Below, in pieces: positions 11,824 through 24,094 of a stretch of DNA of 64,000 nucleotides (positions within the stretch are counted from its first letter, which is position 1; the number at the start of each line of letters is the position of its first letter). Both the position numbers and the translations under genes were made by a program. The stretch is taken from positions 355,083-419,082 of the forward strand of contig NW_022985450.1 of the NCBI RefSeq assembly GCF_010093595.1, in the 5' to 3' direction. Source of the DNA: Mytilinidion resinicola. Lineage: Eukaryota > Ascomycota > Dothideomycetes > Mytilinidiales > Mytilinidiaceae. Below the pieces are notes generated by a model, which searched no databases, was not told the DNA's origin, and saw nothing but the letters and a program-made list of their open reading frames with translations.

Positions 11824-14800
11824 TTAACGCTCTAATAATGATACAAGTAGATCGTACGACTCTTGATTATCATTCACCTCCGACTGGAGACCTGTTAGAC
11901 CTTTGCGCAGCTGGGCTGCGACGGCTTTCGCATATTCCGCATTTTCGGTTTTCCCCATCCCTTTCAAGACCGCTGACATGAGATACGTTGATCGAGCAAG
12001 TTCTCCTTTTCTTTCATCAGTTGCCTCATAGATGCTTATGGCTTTGGACAACAGCTGTCTAATTCATATTAGAGTGGGTCAGTCGAACAGCGCGTGGAAC
12101 AGGGACGTACTCTGCACTCGCGTGATCGCCCTGTTGCGCGAAAATCCAGGCGACCTTGTGAAGAGAGGCAGCAAACTTGAAACCACCGGGGGTCGCCTCC
12201 TTTCGGATGTCCAGGGCTCGCATATGCGCCGTAAACGCATCTTCCAGTCTCCCAAGCCGGATGAGCGTATTTCCCTTTCGCCAATATGGCCTTTCGATAA
12301 GTCAGGCAAAAGCTTTTGCAAAATGTGAGAAAAGTTTCAAACTCACTGCGCAGTTTTTTCGCCAGCAACACCGTAAGCCCCTTCGCACAGCGGTATCGCA
12401 ATTTCTGCAAATCGCAACGAGTCTTCGTATTGTCCTTGGGCCCAGCGGAGACAAGAGATATTGCTATAGCAGATACCGAGCATACCAGGATTTCTCGAAG
12501 GATGTTTTTCCCGCAGCCCAACGCTCATCTTCAGATACTCGTCGGCTACATCGAAGTTGCCCATAGTCATTGCAGTGTACCCGAATCCGTTGTAGCCTGC
12601 AGCCAGTGCGAGCTCATCACAACCGTCCGTCTCCTTCAGAATGTCCAGGGACGTGGAAAGGGCTTTGAAAGCTTTGTCGCGGTCCTGAATGTCGACGTAG
12701 ATGACACCATACAGCACGTAGATTTGGGCGGCCATGAACTCGTTGCCGGTTTTGGTCGCAAGCCCGACCGATTTTGCGGTGGCAAGTATCTCGAGCGACT
12801 GCCGCAGTTGAGCCTGCTCCATTAAGAACCATGCAGCACTGGTCAGAATATCTGCAAGCTCCGCGGTTGGTGCGAACGTCCCTTGCTCTCGGTATTGGCT
12901 CTCGAGGGCAAGTATGTGAGGCAAGTAGAGGCGCATCGTTGGCCAGTGTCGATTCAAGTACGACTCGTCGGGAGACAGACGCGGGCAGACGCGGTGTATC
13001 AAATGGACAGCCTCGTTGAAGCGAGCCTGTCTGTCCTCCGCCTCCATCTTTGTCAGGGTCACGGTGCGAACTAACCTGTGGAGTACGAACGCCGAGTGAC
13101 CCTTATTTTTGGTGACTAAGCTTTGCTCGAAGAGGCTTTTGGAGGCCTCCATGAACTGTAATTTATTAGCGAGCCATTCCAGGTCGTGTGGCGTGTTGAC
13201 TGGAGGTGATTTTGCACCATCGACGAATAGACTTTCCGGAATAGAATCCGGATCGTAAAATACGAGCAGCTCGAGGAGGTGTCTTCCATTGGATGTAACC
13301 CGTGAAAGCGATACTTCCCAAACGGTCGACATAGAATGAGAATAACCCAAGTCCAAATTGGGGTTTGAGGACTCCAGAAGGAAGTGCGACTTGTTTTGGA
13401 AGGACAGGAAAACGTCTAAAAAGCTAGCTAATGACGAGCCAGTTTCGAGTATATAGCTTGCCATTTGATCGATCGCAAGGGGGAGACCACCGAGCTCTTC
13501 CGCCAATCTGCAGGCGAGGGAATATGTGCTTTCGCTAGGCTCTACCTCCGAAAGATCCTGCTCCATAAAATCCTCTTGGTTATCATCATCCTGCAGTAGA
13601 CTGAGTAAAAGGCCCGCGCCCTCCTCTTCGTTCAGGGGCGTGATCTGCCTGCCTTTACTGGGATAGCCACTGGCACGAATTCTTGCCGAAGCAGGATTTC
13701 TGCTTGTCAGAAGAATAGAACCATGTTCAGCGACGGGCCAATACTCTTGGAGAAGCTTTGGTTGATCAGCGTTATCAAATACCAGGAGCCATGGTATGTC
13801 TGTTCCACTTTAGCTCAAGGCAGGCTCATCGCATCATCATTACCATAGACCTTACCTGTTTCCTTCAGCCATGTTTTGAGAACTGCCCGTAGTTTACTTT
13901 CAGTTTCTTTGTCCTGTTCAAGAACCAAGCCGAGTCTTGAGGTAGCTTCTCGGATATCTTGGTCTAGTTTCTGAGTCGTTTCTGCTGAGAGCCAAATAAT
14001 GACCGGAAACTCATCTTTATGCACGTAAAGATACTCTAGTGCAAGTTGTGTCTTCCCAACACCTCCAAGGCCGAACAACGAGTAAACAGTTTGTTTCTTT
14101 GATTTGTGATGCCGAGGATTGAGGGCTGTATCCATCTCCTTTAGGATTCCTTCTCGGCCCACAAATTTTGGATTGCGCGGCCGGGACACACAGAAACAAG
14201 AAGTTTTGGGCTCAGGTTTATCCTTCTGCACTGAGGTGAGGAGACGTTTTAATTCCTCATAGCGTGTGGTGCTGTCCTGCATCGCAAGAGCATGCGCCTC
14301 AAACTCGATATGCCGCGCCGTCTGCTGGATGCGGGCAACGATTCGTTCAAAGACTGGCCGAAACGGTGTCCACGTGATTACAACAATATTTCCTACCGTA
14401 TGACATGAGCATAAAGATGGTTTGCGAAGCGTGAAGCAGCCTACTGATTGGATTCTCACGATAGTACACTATAACGAGGCATGCGAATTCTGCTATCAAA
14501 AGCATAACTAGAGAAATTGGGGATAAGCTTGGTAGCACAAAATATTGTTTGCAATGTCTTGCCTTCACGAGTTGACCTTGTCAGAGATTCACTGCGACTG
14601 CTGAGGGTTTTGCTGTACACATCGATGCGGGGTAGTACATAGTTGACGTCGGTAAACATGTCAACTATAATTCGGAGGACGTCTGCGCCCTCCTGAACGA
14701 GCTGAGCAATACAGTTAGAGACATGCTTAAGCAATCTACACATTCCTCTCACCTGAACGCATAGTTGAATACTCCCCCAAAGAGGGGCTGTGACCGACGG

Positions 14801-15070
14801 GTTGGCGCGAAGCATATGCTCAAAGGTGCCGTTGAATGTGCGAAGCTGAGCAATGAAGCCGTTCAGCCTTCCGATATCATATGCTCTTGGATCATTCTGA
14901 CAATCCTCGAGCAGAGCTTTGCTGTAAGCAATCAAGCCTTCGAGAGACCCTACACTTGAAACGTTCTCGAAATCCTCTTCGCTGAGCTTGCTCCGACAAA
15001 GTTCAACGATATCATCCCAAGCATCGTTTGCAATGGAAGCTAAGGTGGTGGCAGCAGAGCCAGAGGCCAT
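11824..15070 (-). CDS. NLR-like STAND protein: helical N-terminal domain, NB-ARC, TPR repeats
   Basis: Six exons: 15070-14563, 14507-14445, 14392-13856, 13799-12347, 12290-12111 and 12058-11824, giving 991 aa. Intron 1 uses a GC donor (GAAG/GCAAGA); the other four are GT-AG. Residues 1-200 resemble the helical N-terminal domain common in fungal STAND proteins (DUF7708-like). NB-ARC features are GLGGVGKTQLALEY near 298, WLLVFDN near 372, ILLTSRN near 395 and GGLPLAI near 468. The last about 250 residues carry helical TPR-like repeats. Such proteins are thought to sense non-self and trigger regulated cell death or incompatibility. It is divergent from a CorA-like membrane protein gene. The whole frame is intact. 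Confidence 0.85.
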
Positions 15071-15421
15071 ACTGTGACAAGCAAGGTCGGATCGATTTGA
15101 AGGTGGATTGCAACATGCGAAGTGCGCGTCTCACCGTGAACAGCTTACTGCAAAGTAGTGCCACATACCAAGCTGACGAGAGGCAAAATTATATACGCCC
15201 GATAAGCTGGTTGCCTTGAACTGGCTGGTGGTGCACTGAGCGGGGTAATACTAATGTGGCTGAACATACTTGTTCGCCTCGCATACAACCTTGTCGTGTC
15301 TGCCTGGTGTCAGCCTTGCTGTGTCTGCATGGTGTTCTGCAAACAATCTATACACAAGTTTCCCTCTACTATGGCAACATAAGTAACACCGGTAGCCCTA
15401 CACGTTCTCCTGCCATAGCAA
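15071..15421. promoter_or_regulatory. 351 bp divergent promoter between NLR and CorA-like genes
   Basis: Only 351 bp separate the two start codons (15070 on minus, 15422 on plus), so the genes must share upstream sequence and may be co-regulated. No specific operator motif is recognised. Confidence 0.45.
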
Positions 15422-17579
15422 ATGTCTGAACTCGAATTACTCGTGAAACTCTTCCCTCTAGATCATGAATATAAATTTTCAGTTCATGAAGTCACGTTCA
15501 AAACGCTACCGTCGACGTCGACCGTAAGTACGAAGATTTCAACACAAAACGTCTCGGTACAATCGCTCTGTGAAGGGCCAGAAGACGCAGATCATCCCAA
15601 GCCGGAATTTGCTGGCCAGCGTGGAAACGGGCTCCGGTATCGATGGTACCACGCTTCGCAGAACAATCTTGACTGGGCAGAGAGCTTGATAAGCAAGCTG
15701 CTGCCAGCATCAGATGTGGCCAGATTCCGCAGAATGATGTCAGATCGGGAAGAATCGATTCGTCACGTGTCGCAGATGACAAGATCTATACGGCTTGGAT
15801 GCGAGTCAATTTGTCGCGAAGGTATCTATTCAGCTTCTTCTCACGCAGCTGGATACAATGTTCTTGAAGGGAAATCTCGGCATCAGAGCGCTCCCGGGAC
15901 CGTAGCTCTTTTTGTAAGCTCGATGTCCGGCAAAATCACGGGTACGTGGATGACGCTGATATATACAGATGCCTTTCTTAGGGTGGGACGATGCGTCTCA
16001 TCTCTGTGAGCGACACAAAGCTTTGGAAATGCTTGTGTCAGATGCTGTTCCACAATCAGTGCAGGAAGCCTATGCATCCGTTACGACCCATCCAAAGCGG
16101 CGGTTTAAAGCAGCTTCAGTAACCGCCTCTAAGCCTCTGCAGCTCCCCAGCACACTAGATCAATATCAGTTTCCATCATCTGCGACGTCTTCAGGTTTTG
16201 CGAGGTCCTCAAAAAGACTGCAAGACCAAGCTGTTCCAAGAAGGACGAAACATACGATGACAGCCCCAAAAGCGCTGGTTGTCAATCAATTGTGGCTCTT
16301 TAGCATCGGCAATGGTCAGTAATTATGCATTCGCCCGCATGCCTTTCTCACTTTATTGCAGACACTGTGATTACTTTCTTCCCAGGTTGTGAGAAGCCAT
16401 TCGTCAGCGACAACAAGAACTACCCTCTTGAGGAGACGATCAAGACGCGTCTTGCAGAAATTGTGTCCCCAATGGAGGCTTGTTCTGATGTGCATAGCTT
16501 ATGCACATTAATAATCCAGGGAGCCGTGAATCTAATCACAGAAACATCTCAGTCAAGAGGCTTTGAACTGATTGAATGCTACAGGAACTCCGTCTCTAGC
16601 TTAGTGAGTACTCTATCATCTCACCTTTTACAATGCTAAGGCACCATCAGAGGCAAGAGTATATGCAAGCTCTTGCTACTTTCAGAGATGAGGCACTCAA
16701 CCAAAGCCCGAACTCGAGGTCATTGATAAAGGCCGACAGCACTTGGGCCAGGATCTTTGATGTGTCTACGATGCTTGATGAGATTCTCGTTCTTCAGGAA
16801 GTCTACAAGACACAACTAAACGTTCTCGACACATTCGGAACCACGATATGGGGTGAGAATTGGAAAGATCTGCTTTTCGACAGTTCTTCACACAGGCCCG
16901 GGCTTGCAAGACTGTTTGAGACCAGGGGCAAGATCTCCGACTTTCTTTCTAACTTCAACACATTGCAAGCAAGTTTGCTGCACAACAAGGCGGATGTAAG
17001 CCCGGATTCCCATGTTCACAGGACACTCTTGTTTCTTTTTCGTAAAGTTCGACCCGTTCACGTCAGCGGACAGAAACACTGACAGGCTTTGCAGTGGCTC
17101 AATCTTCTCGACCTGCATGAAAAACGCGCTAGTCTCCAGGAGGCTCGATCGGCAGTCAAGCAAGCCGAAGAAACTGGAAGGCAAACGGAAGCCTCTCTGG
17201 CCTTGGCTGAATCTGCAGCGAAGCAGAACCGAGTTATGATGATATTCACATTCATGACTGTTATCTTCGTTAGTATGACACTGTCCTCGACTGTCATTAT
17301 GCTGACTGGACCCGGCAAATCAGCTTCCGCTTTCATTCTTCACATCGTTCTTCTCGATGAGCGTTCGAGAGTTTTCTTCGGACCCTAAGCAGCCCACCAC
17401 CTTGGCTACGTTTTGGACGCTCGCAGGTAAGACTAATACCACATCCCAACCAGAGATAACACCTCCAAGGGCCGATATCCGCTATCATATGGCTTGTTGC
17501 TGTTGCCGCAGCATTTCCTACCCACTTCCTTGGGTTAATCCGAGCTATGCGGCCTGGCGGGAAGCCTTCAGATGACTAG
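15422..17579 (+). CDS. CorA-like two-helix membrane protein with altered GMN motif
   Basis: Seven exons: 15422-15913, 15969-16314, 16362-16603, 16651-16995, 17086-17268, 17324-17426 and 17470-17579. Introns are 43-90 bp and the product is 606 aa. The last joins restore a classic fungal CorA-like end: a basic/acidic helix (EARSAVKQAEETGRQ), helix 1 with VIFLPLSFFTSFF, then SMSVREFS where CorA channels have GMN, and helix 2 (ISAIIWLVAVAAAFP, about 572-593). The large N-terminal part is soluble, with TVALFMPFLGWDD and VVNQLWLF blocks typical of the family. CorA homologues carry Mg2+; the altered motif makes transport uncertain. Exon 5 could alternatively begin at 17095 (same frame). Confidence 0.82.
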
Positions 17580-18013
17580 GCCTTCGGCAGCGTAAGTTGC
17601 AGCCGACACGGGACTGCGGCCACGTTCACATGGGTATCCAGGCTGCGTACTTAACCGATGGCGAAGTGGATCCCAAAATATTCCTCGGCATGTGTCGATG
17701 ACTGGGCACGAGGTGTACTTGCCACTCCTGGTTGTCAAATTGCAAGCCTACCGCATGGTAGAAGTAGGCTATCCAATATGATGCCTCCACGTAAAGAGGG
17801 ATATGCGGCCAGCCCAATGGTTGATCCATGCCACAATAGGGAGGTCAGGCGTCGAGTAGTAAATCCTGGTAGTGATTTGGGTAAATGGAAAGGCGGGGTC
17901 TTATCTGCTCATTTTCAGCCTCATGCGCAAGTATATGGGTCTGAAACTCTTCCAAGTTCCAACTAAATCGCGTTACTTTAGTAAGACTTGACAGCCGCTA
18001 CAGTCTGCGCAAC
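17580..18013. other. Intergenic region, nothing recognised
   Basis: Gap of 434 bp between the CorA-like gene and the next small gene on the same strand. A 102-codon frame at 17658-17966 has no family resemblance and no supporting splice structure. Confidence 0.4.
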
Positions 18014-18513
18014 ATGGAGACCGAAAACATCACTTCAGCTTCGACGTTTATATGGTACGTCCGTTACAGGTGATTACACATTCTCATTCAACCACGAGGC
18101 TAACAGAAATGTAGCTCAGAAGCAGAGTCAACTTCTACGACTGAAGAGAAGCCATCTCTTTCAAACAAGAGCTCCACAGAGTTCAGTGAGAACGCTAGGC
18201 CAGGTTAGACTCTCTCCTCTCTCTATATGAGACTATGCACTCTGACTTCTTCGAAGCGCCGACCCAGCCATGGAAACAATGGAAATCCCTTGTTGAGAAG
18301 AACAATGATGGACCGTGGGTAGGATGGCAACCCGAACCAGATAAAGGGGTTCAAAAACCATGGCTTGATTGGATTCGGTACTATCATTATCCGGAGCAGA
18401 TCTTCGGCCCGGAATCGTCCGTTGAAACTGAGATGACACCAGAAGACTGGGAGACTCTTGGAATACCTCAATCGGCTATTGTAATTGGCTGTACTGGTGC
18501 GGAAGGAGGCTGA
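18014..18513 (+). CDS. Small orphan protein, 128 aa
   Basis: Three exons are proposed: 18014-18054, 18115-18203 and 18257-18513. Introns of 60 bp (GTACGT...GTAG) and 53 bp (GTTAGA...GAAG) keep one frame. The N-terminal third is rich in Ser, Thr and Glu. The C-terminal part is rich in Trp, Tyr and Pro (PWVGWQPEPDKGVQKPWLDW) with no signal peptide or membrane segment. I do not recognise the family. The Trp-rich block is unlikely to be open by chance, so the gene is probably real although the first small exon is less certain. It follows the CorA-like gene on the same strand. Confidence 0.5.
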
Positions 18514-19310
18514 GCAACGGTCGTAGTACTGAGCTAGCTATGGACACTACTTTTGAAGTTGAACCTAGTTCCAACACGTCTTGATGAGGTGTCTTAATGA
18601 GCGAATTGTTATTTCACGTATATTATTTAGCTTACTCCTCAGCTTCACATACGCTCACCCCTAATTTGTCTAAGACGAGACGAAGACCTTGTGCAGAGTA
18701 ACGATTAAACGATGACGACGACGGACTAGTACAATGACATCTTCATTGACCCCGAACTCTCATGTGGGAAATTCGTAATACCCATACCCTTCGGTTGCGC
18801 TGATAATGCAAGTTCATGCAGCCAGATATTGTCAGCGGCGACAAGGCAAGCATTACTCCTTCTACACGGGTAGTTTTGACCGATCAGGGTGCAGCAATGG
18901 CGAATTAAGGCAAAACGGGGCGTAATGAGGGGTAGGGTCATGAGGGGGTCAATGAAGATAAGCCATCGCGGTGACACGCGTGACCAAGGCCACTGTTGGG
19001 CATACCTACATACAATCCAATGCAATGCAACGGATACTGCATCTTGGGTCAGGATTCCCTTGCTTTGTTGGGCTCAAACTAGGTCATGGGAATTTCGTCC
19101 GCAGATGCAGCATTCGACGCGAACCGCAAGATTAGTTGCGGGAGGAAGCAGTGCATCACTTCACCAGTAGCTGACCGGAAACGTCGATCACTAAATTAAC
19201 CACCATATCACCATTTGATACTTTCTCCGCGGATATCCTATCGCCTGAAGTTCAAACAAATCGAGACATAATACTGCTTAACAGACCCTCCATCACAACG
19301 CTCTCAAAAA
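18514..19310. other. Intergenic region, nothing recognised
   Basis: Gap of 797 bp upstream of the AsaB-like gene. Frames on both strands are short and unlike known proteins. It presumably contains the promoter of the downstream gene. Confidence 0.4.
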
Positions 19311-20393
19311 ATGACGGAGCTATTGAGTCTCCCAAAGGTCCTGGGCAAGGTGGGCTATCTCGCAAGCCTTGATCTTTATAAAGCCGAGAAGCCATTCTTT
19401 TCAAATATACCGTTCTTCAACATCCCAGGGGCCAAACAGCAGAACCTCTCCGTGACTGACCATGAGAAAACACCAATCTACGACGTGCGTGGGAGGGAGC
19501 ATTTGGTATCGCTAGACACATGCGGCTTCGAGATCCGTCGACATCCAACCGTTCCCAGCGAAGCAAAGTTCCATGATGAAGAATGGATCAGGCGCGAGTA
19601 CTGGCCAGAGATCCAACGTTTCGTAAAGAAAGAGCTAGGTGCGAGCGAGGTCAAGATCTTCGACCATACAGTACGTCTCAGACTTACAAGTTTGCGTGGA
19701 GAAACTCACACGTCCAGGTTCGTCGAGCGAATCCAACATCTCCTATATATGTGCGGGGTGGAATGGGGCGTCGGGAGCCAAGCGCAATGGCACACGTAGG
19801 TATGAAACCGACCTGATCAGTATTAGTATTTCCTGGAGAGGAGCATAGGTAACACAGCCAGATCAAACCTCCCAAGCAGCCGAACAGAGAGTATGGTACC
19901 ACATGAAAGATGAGGCAGAGAAGCTGTTGAAAGGGCGATACCAGATTATCAAGTACGTTATGAAGACATGTCCACGAAACACATGATTACTACTGACGGT
20001 AATTGGCAGCGTCTGGCACCCGTTGTTCGGTCCCATCAGGCATCGTCCTTTGGGGCTCTGTGACTACAATTCGGTCAACCAAGCCAAAGACCTTGAAGCT
20101 AGTGATTTGATTTTTCCGCACTACGTCGGCGAACAGTGGTACTCGTACCATAGCCCAAATCACCGATGGTACTACATTAGCGATCAAATGCCAGACGAGT
20201 GTTGGTTATTCAAGTGCCACGATTCTCTGACCGATGGCACCGCAAAATGTAGGTCAACACTTCAAACAACTTCTCGTTTGATCGATGCTGATAGACGGAA
20301 GACGCGATGCACACTGCAATAGTACTTCCAAAAGAAGACGAGGAACGACCAAGAGAGAGTATTGAGTTTCGTTGTTTAGTTTTTTATGAGTAA
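19311..20393 (+). CDS. AsaB/CmcJ-like (GA4 desaturase family) oxidoreductase
   Basis: Five exons: 19311-19670, 19718-19795, 19849-19952, 20010-20248 and 20302-20393. Introns are 47, 53, 57 and 53 bp and the product is 290 aa. Family hallmarks appear only after splicing: KIFDHTVRRANP, RYQIINVWHPLFGP followed by RPLGLCDY, HRWYYISDQMPDECWLFKC and the C-terminal RPRESIEFRCLVF. This family includes fungal AsaB (aspergillic acid pathway) and proteins annotated as gibberellin GA4 desaturases; they are probable oxygenases of small molecules. No signal peptide or membrane segment. It converges on the aldo/keto reductase gene. Confidence 0.82.
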
Positions 20394-20963
20394 CGTCTAG
20401 ATTTGGGCAGAGCAGCTAGCCTTGTTAGCATGCCAATTCGTAGCTGCAATGCGGCCTTCCAGGCTTGTGTACCTGAAGTACTGCATTGAAAGGCGCAAAA
20501 GTGCTAACGAGGAGGCTTTGCGAGGGTGATAGTGTCATAGAGTCCTAGCTGTTACCGGCGCCGCTGTCTCTCTAGCAATAGACCAAGCAGAAGCTCTCTC
20601 AACAATGAGGAAAGACTCTCGCTCGGCCCTTCCATAGTAGCACTGATATCTGTTGCTGTCGATTCACATCGGTCAGCCGACGTAAGGCAACTAGCTGCAT
20701 GAAACGAGGACACGTATTATAGATTAAGCTATGCGTGCGGGGTATTTATTACAAATGCTCAGATTGTCTTCATCAACCATAAAGGCTGCAAATCAGTATC
20801 GAGAGCCTTGTAGGAGCTTGCATGCTCACATGTGTGTGGGAATGCCTGCATCGTGTTAAAGTAGGCCACGAACAAAACCACGAGCAAAGGAACAATTAAG
20901 GGCTGAACATGAGTGCATGGATATTGAGTAGTATGCAGATCAAAAGTGAAATGATTACAATCT
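20394..20963. other. Convergent 3' intergenic region
   Basis: 570 bp between the ends of two convergent genes. Holds both 3' untranslated regions; no gene or repeat seen. Confidence 0.4.
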
Positions 20964-21933
20964 TCAGGCTGTCGGCGGTAGAGGCCTTGAGCTTCCATCC
21001 TCCTGTTCAGACTCAGGTTCAAGGAACTTCCCAAACCTCAGCATGACATGGTCATTTTCCGATTTTTTAGCTCTCATCCAGGACATGATGCGAGCAACCT
21101 CTTGTAGATCTGACAGCATGTGGGATTTGGATTTCGTGCCATTCAACACGATAACGCCCAGAGCCATTGTCAGAGCATACAGTGCCGATTCTGGAGAAGC
21201 CTGGGTAGCGAGTGCCACCTCGATTACCGGCGGAGAAATCAGCAGATGCTCATTCGCAGTCAGAGTCAAGAATGACTGATACATAACCCCAGTCTTCCGG
21301 CAGAAACTGCGGATATCCATGTCGTAACCGGACTTCGCGTGGAAGGGATTTTGAACGATTCCGGGCTTGGTGGTTGCCTTTGTCCAGAGAAATTTGAGCA
21401 CTGTCAAGTTGGTATTGGCGATACCGAGTTGCTTTATCTTTCGTGGCACGAATTCCTCGAGAACTTGCCATGCTCTCAAAGTATCGTCAATACTCTTAAG
21501 GGGCGTATGGAGTAGCACCGCATCAATATAGTTTCTAGAATCGTCCTGATCGACAGAAAACCGGAGGTTCCAGAGCGAGCGCTGGATTGAATCCCGTACT
21601 TGATCCTCGAGCGTTCCAGCGGCATTATATGGTATCGAATCAAGGTCTTGACTCCAAGAGGGAGTAAATTTGGTCTGTATCTGTATACAGACGGGTTATT
21701 ATCTTTGTCAATGAGAGGAACAACGTAGGGCAATTTACAAAAAGCGATTCTCTCTTTGACGTGTCGTTACCGCAATGAGCCCGTAGAGCCTGGCCGACCA
21801 TGTCCTCACGATAGTTCTTTGGCTGGGCCGCGGTGTCGAAAGCAATGAATCCAGCATCTAATGCTTGAGACACGAGACAGGCCGTTTCATCATTCTTCCA
21901 CGCGGTCCCGTAAACGAAAGGCAGGTCACTCAT
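20964..21933 (-). CDS. Aldo/keto reductase
   Basis: Two exons, 21933-21739 and 21680-20964, joined by a 58 bp phase 0 intron ending TATACAG; the product is 303 aa. Splicing restores FIQTKFTPSW, the expected strand 3 block. The catalytic Asp and Tyr are in FDTAAQPKNY (about 31-40), Lys in QTKF (about 69) and His in LLHTPL (about 122), the AKR tetrad. NAD(P)H-dependent enzymes of this kind reduce aldehydes and ketones in the cytosol. The ATG at 21933 fits the family's usual N terminus. The gene is divergent from the carboxylesterase with 415 bp between them. Confidence 0.88.
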
Positions 21934-22348
21934 TCTGGTATGCCTTTCAACAAGAATGTTGTGATGGTGGTTCAAGCGAAAAAGCACGGCAGACTGTGTA
22001 CTGAACTTGTGGTTGTACTTTTCACGAGAAGCAGAGCAGGGCTTGCGACCGCAAGAAGGGCTGGAGCGAAGCTTTCGCTCGAGCCTGTATTCAAGCGAAA
22101 ACGTGATCACATAATCGACAAAACGTAGACAGTGAATTGGAATCTTTCGGCTTAGTAGCATCGAGATCCTACCTCCTAGTTATGCCGTGCAGCAGTGTAA
22201 CACACCCCGATACCAAAACTCTCTACGGCCGCCAAGCGATCGGCGATCTGAGATCTTAGTCCTCGGCCGTGGCGGCGCTCCTGACGCATTTCCTACGTTA
22301 ACAACAGCACCAACACTCCAGACTACTATTGATTGTGCATTTCAAAAC
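21934..22348. promoter_or_regulatory. Divergent upstream region of aldo/keto reductase and carboxylesterase
   Basis: 415 bp between the two start codons. The frame of the esterase stays open upstream to about 22187 without a further ATG, so this is read as leader sequence. No operator motif is recognised. Confidence 0.4.
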
Positions 22349-24054
22349 ATGAGGGTCCGAATGGCTTTTTCCCGATCCTTCAAATTGGATCTAGCTTCCC
22401 TCGGTGTCATCGAAGGCATCTCCTACGTCGACCCGAACACGACCTCGAGGGTCTTGTGCCGTTACATTGGGGGTTTACCATATGCGTTACCTCCTGTTGG
22501 CCCGTATCGATTCAAGAGGCCGAGACCTTTACCGGAGTGTTATAGATATGGCACGCACGCGAATCCAGGCAGATTTACGGGCGGATGTGGTGTTTGCCCA
22601 CAGCCCAAGGAGGATCCGGAAAGGTGGGAAGAGGACTGTTTGCAGGTGAATATATGGATGCCTGCCGGCAATCCTCCAGAAGAAGGTAGACCGGCTCTCT
22701 TTTTAAAGCTCAGATGCTCATGTATCTCTACACATACTCTGAGTTCACAGAACTGACCTCGCAAGGCTGGCCAGTCTTGTTTTTCATACACGGCGGTTTT
22801 CTTCAATGGGGAACGCCTAATGAAGGAGATCACATCGCAATGCTCGAAGAGACGAACTTCAATGCCATTATCGTGAAGCCTGCGTACCGCGTAAATCTTT
22901 TTGGGTTTCTCGCAAGCGAGGAGCTTCTCGCTGAATCACCAGAAAACCCTGACCTGAACGTCGGATTTTGGGACCAGCGGCTTGCCCTCGAATGGACCTA
23001 CCAAAATATCAACCACTTTGGTGGGAACCCAAAGAATATTACCATAGCGGGATATTCTGCTGGCGCCCATTCAGTATTTCACCAAGTCTCACATGAGCTC
23101 TACTACCCGTTCGAACCCGACAAGTCAATCATTCGTCGTGCCTTCATGTGGTCAAATGGTCCAGGTTTGCAACCCCATACGCTTTTGGAACGGCAACAGC
23201 AATTCGATGAACTACTCTCTCAATTGAACATTGATAAAGGGCTTCCTCCTCCGCAAAAGATGTCTTTACTTCGCAACTTGGACGTCAAGACGCTACAGGC
23301 AGCCAACGAACGAATGGTGTTGCACGAGTTCCGTGCAGTAACTGACGAGAGCTTTCTTGCATCAAATTTGTTCGCCAATATCTCTAACGGCGACTTTGCT
23401 CGGCGTATGCTCGCCCACAAGCTCGAACTCATCACGGGCGAATGTCGTGATGAGCACTTTGTCTACGGTGCTTGGCGACCACCACAATCTCTTACCTATC
23501 GTGGCGTCTTCGACCGCCTCAGAGCAGATTATCCCCTGGCAGCCGTGAAGGTGCTGATGAATCTCTACTCACCTGATGGTCAATTACCGCAGCTCTACGA
23601 GGACTGGGGCGATGCCTTTGGTCATATATATGCAGATATGCAGATTCATGATATGGAACGCGGGTTCGTGGATTGTCTCACCCACCATGGTGCTGGCAAT
23701 CTCCTGAAGCGCTATCGAGTTGAGTGGAGGGCAAAGTGCTGTGAAATAGACTACCCCAAAGAATGGGGAGTAACTCATGGGACCGATACTGCGATCTGGT
23801 TTTGGGGGGAGGGAATGGGGCCGGGGCTCAGAGATGCTGAAAAGCCCATTGTACGCAATTTCGTGTTTAACGCGATGACAGACTTTGTGCACGGCAAAGA
23901 AATTAATCAGAAGTGGAATACTAAGGAGACGAAGGAGGCGAGGAGATTGAAAAGCAATGGGGAGGTAGATATATGGCAGGACGAGAGATGGGAGAGAGGT
24001 GTGGAGCTATGGCAGAGGCTCTCGGATGCTGGCTGCCTTGGCCATCCTACCTAG
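22349..24054 (+). CDS. Type B carboxylesterase (alpha/beta hydrolase)
   Basis: Two exons, 22349-22685 and 22766-24054; the 80 bp intron (GTAGAC...GCAAG) is phase 1 and restores EGWPVLFFIHGGFLQWG with the oxyanion-hole HGG. The product is 541 aa. The nucleophile elbow is GYSAG near residue 209, and the N-terminal GIPYA-type block reads YIGGLPYALPPVGPYRF. These features match carboxylesterase/lipase type B. There is no signal peptide, which suggests an intracellular enzyme. Family members hydrolyse carboxylic esters of varied compounds; the substrate is unknown. A second in-frame ATG occurs at 22361. Confidence 0.87.
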
Positions 24055-24094
24055 GTGCCTACCTAAGGAAGTCGTAGAGCAAAAAGATAGCGAC

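Noticed and set aside
15942..15968. 27 bp intron candidate (GTACGT...TACAG) in the CorA-like gene
   Set aside because: Too short for splicing; a 55 bp intron from 15914 keeps the frame and restores the family motif LFMPFLGWDD.
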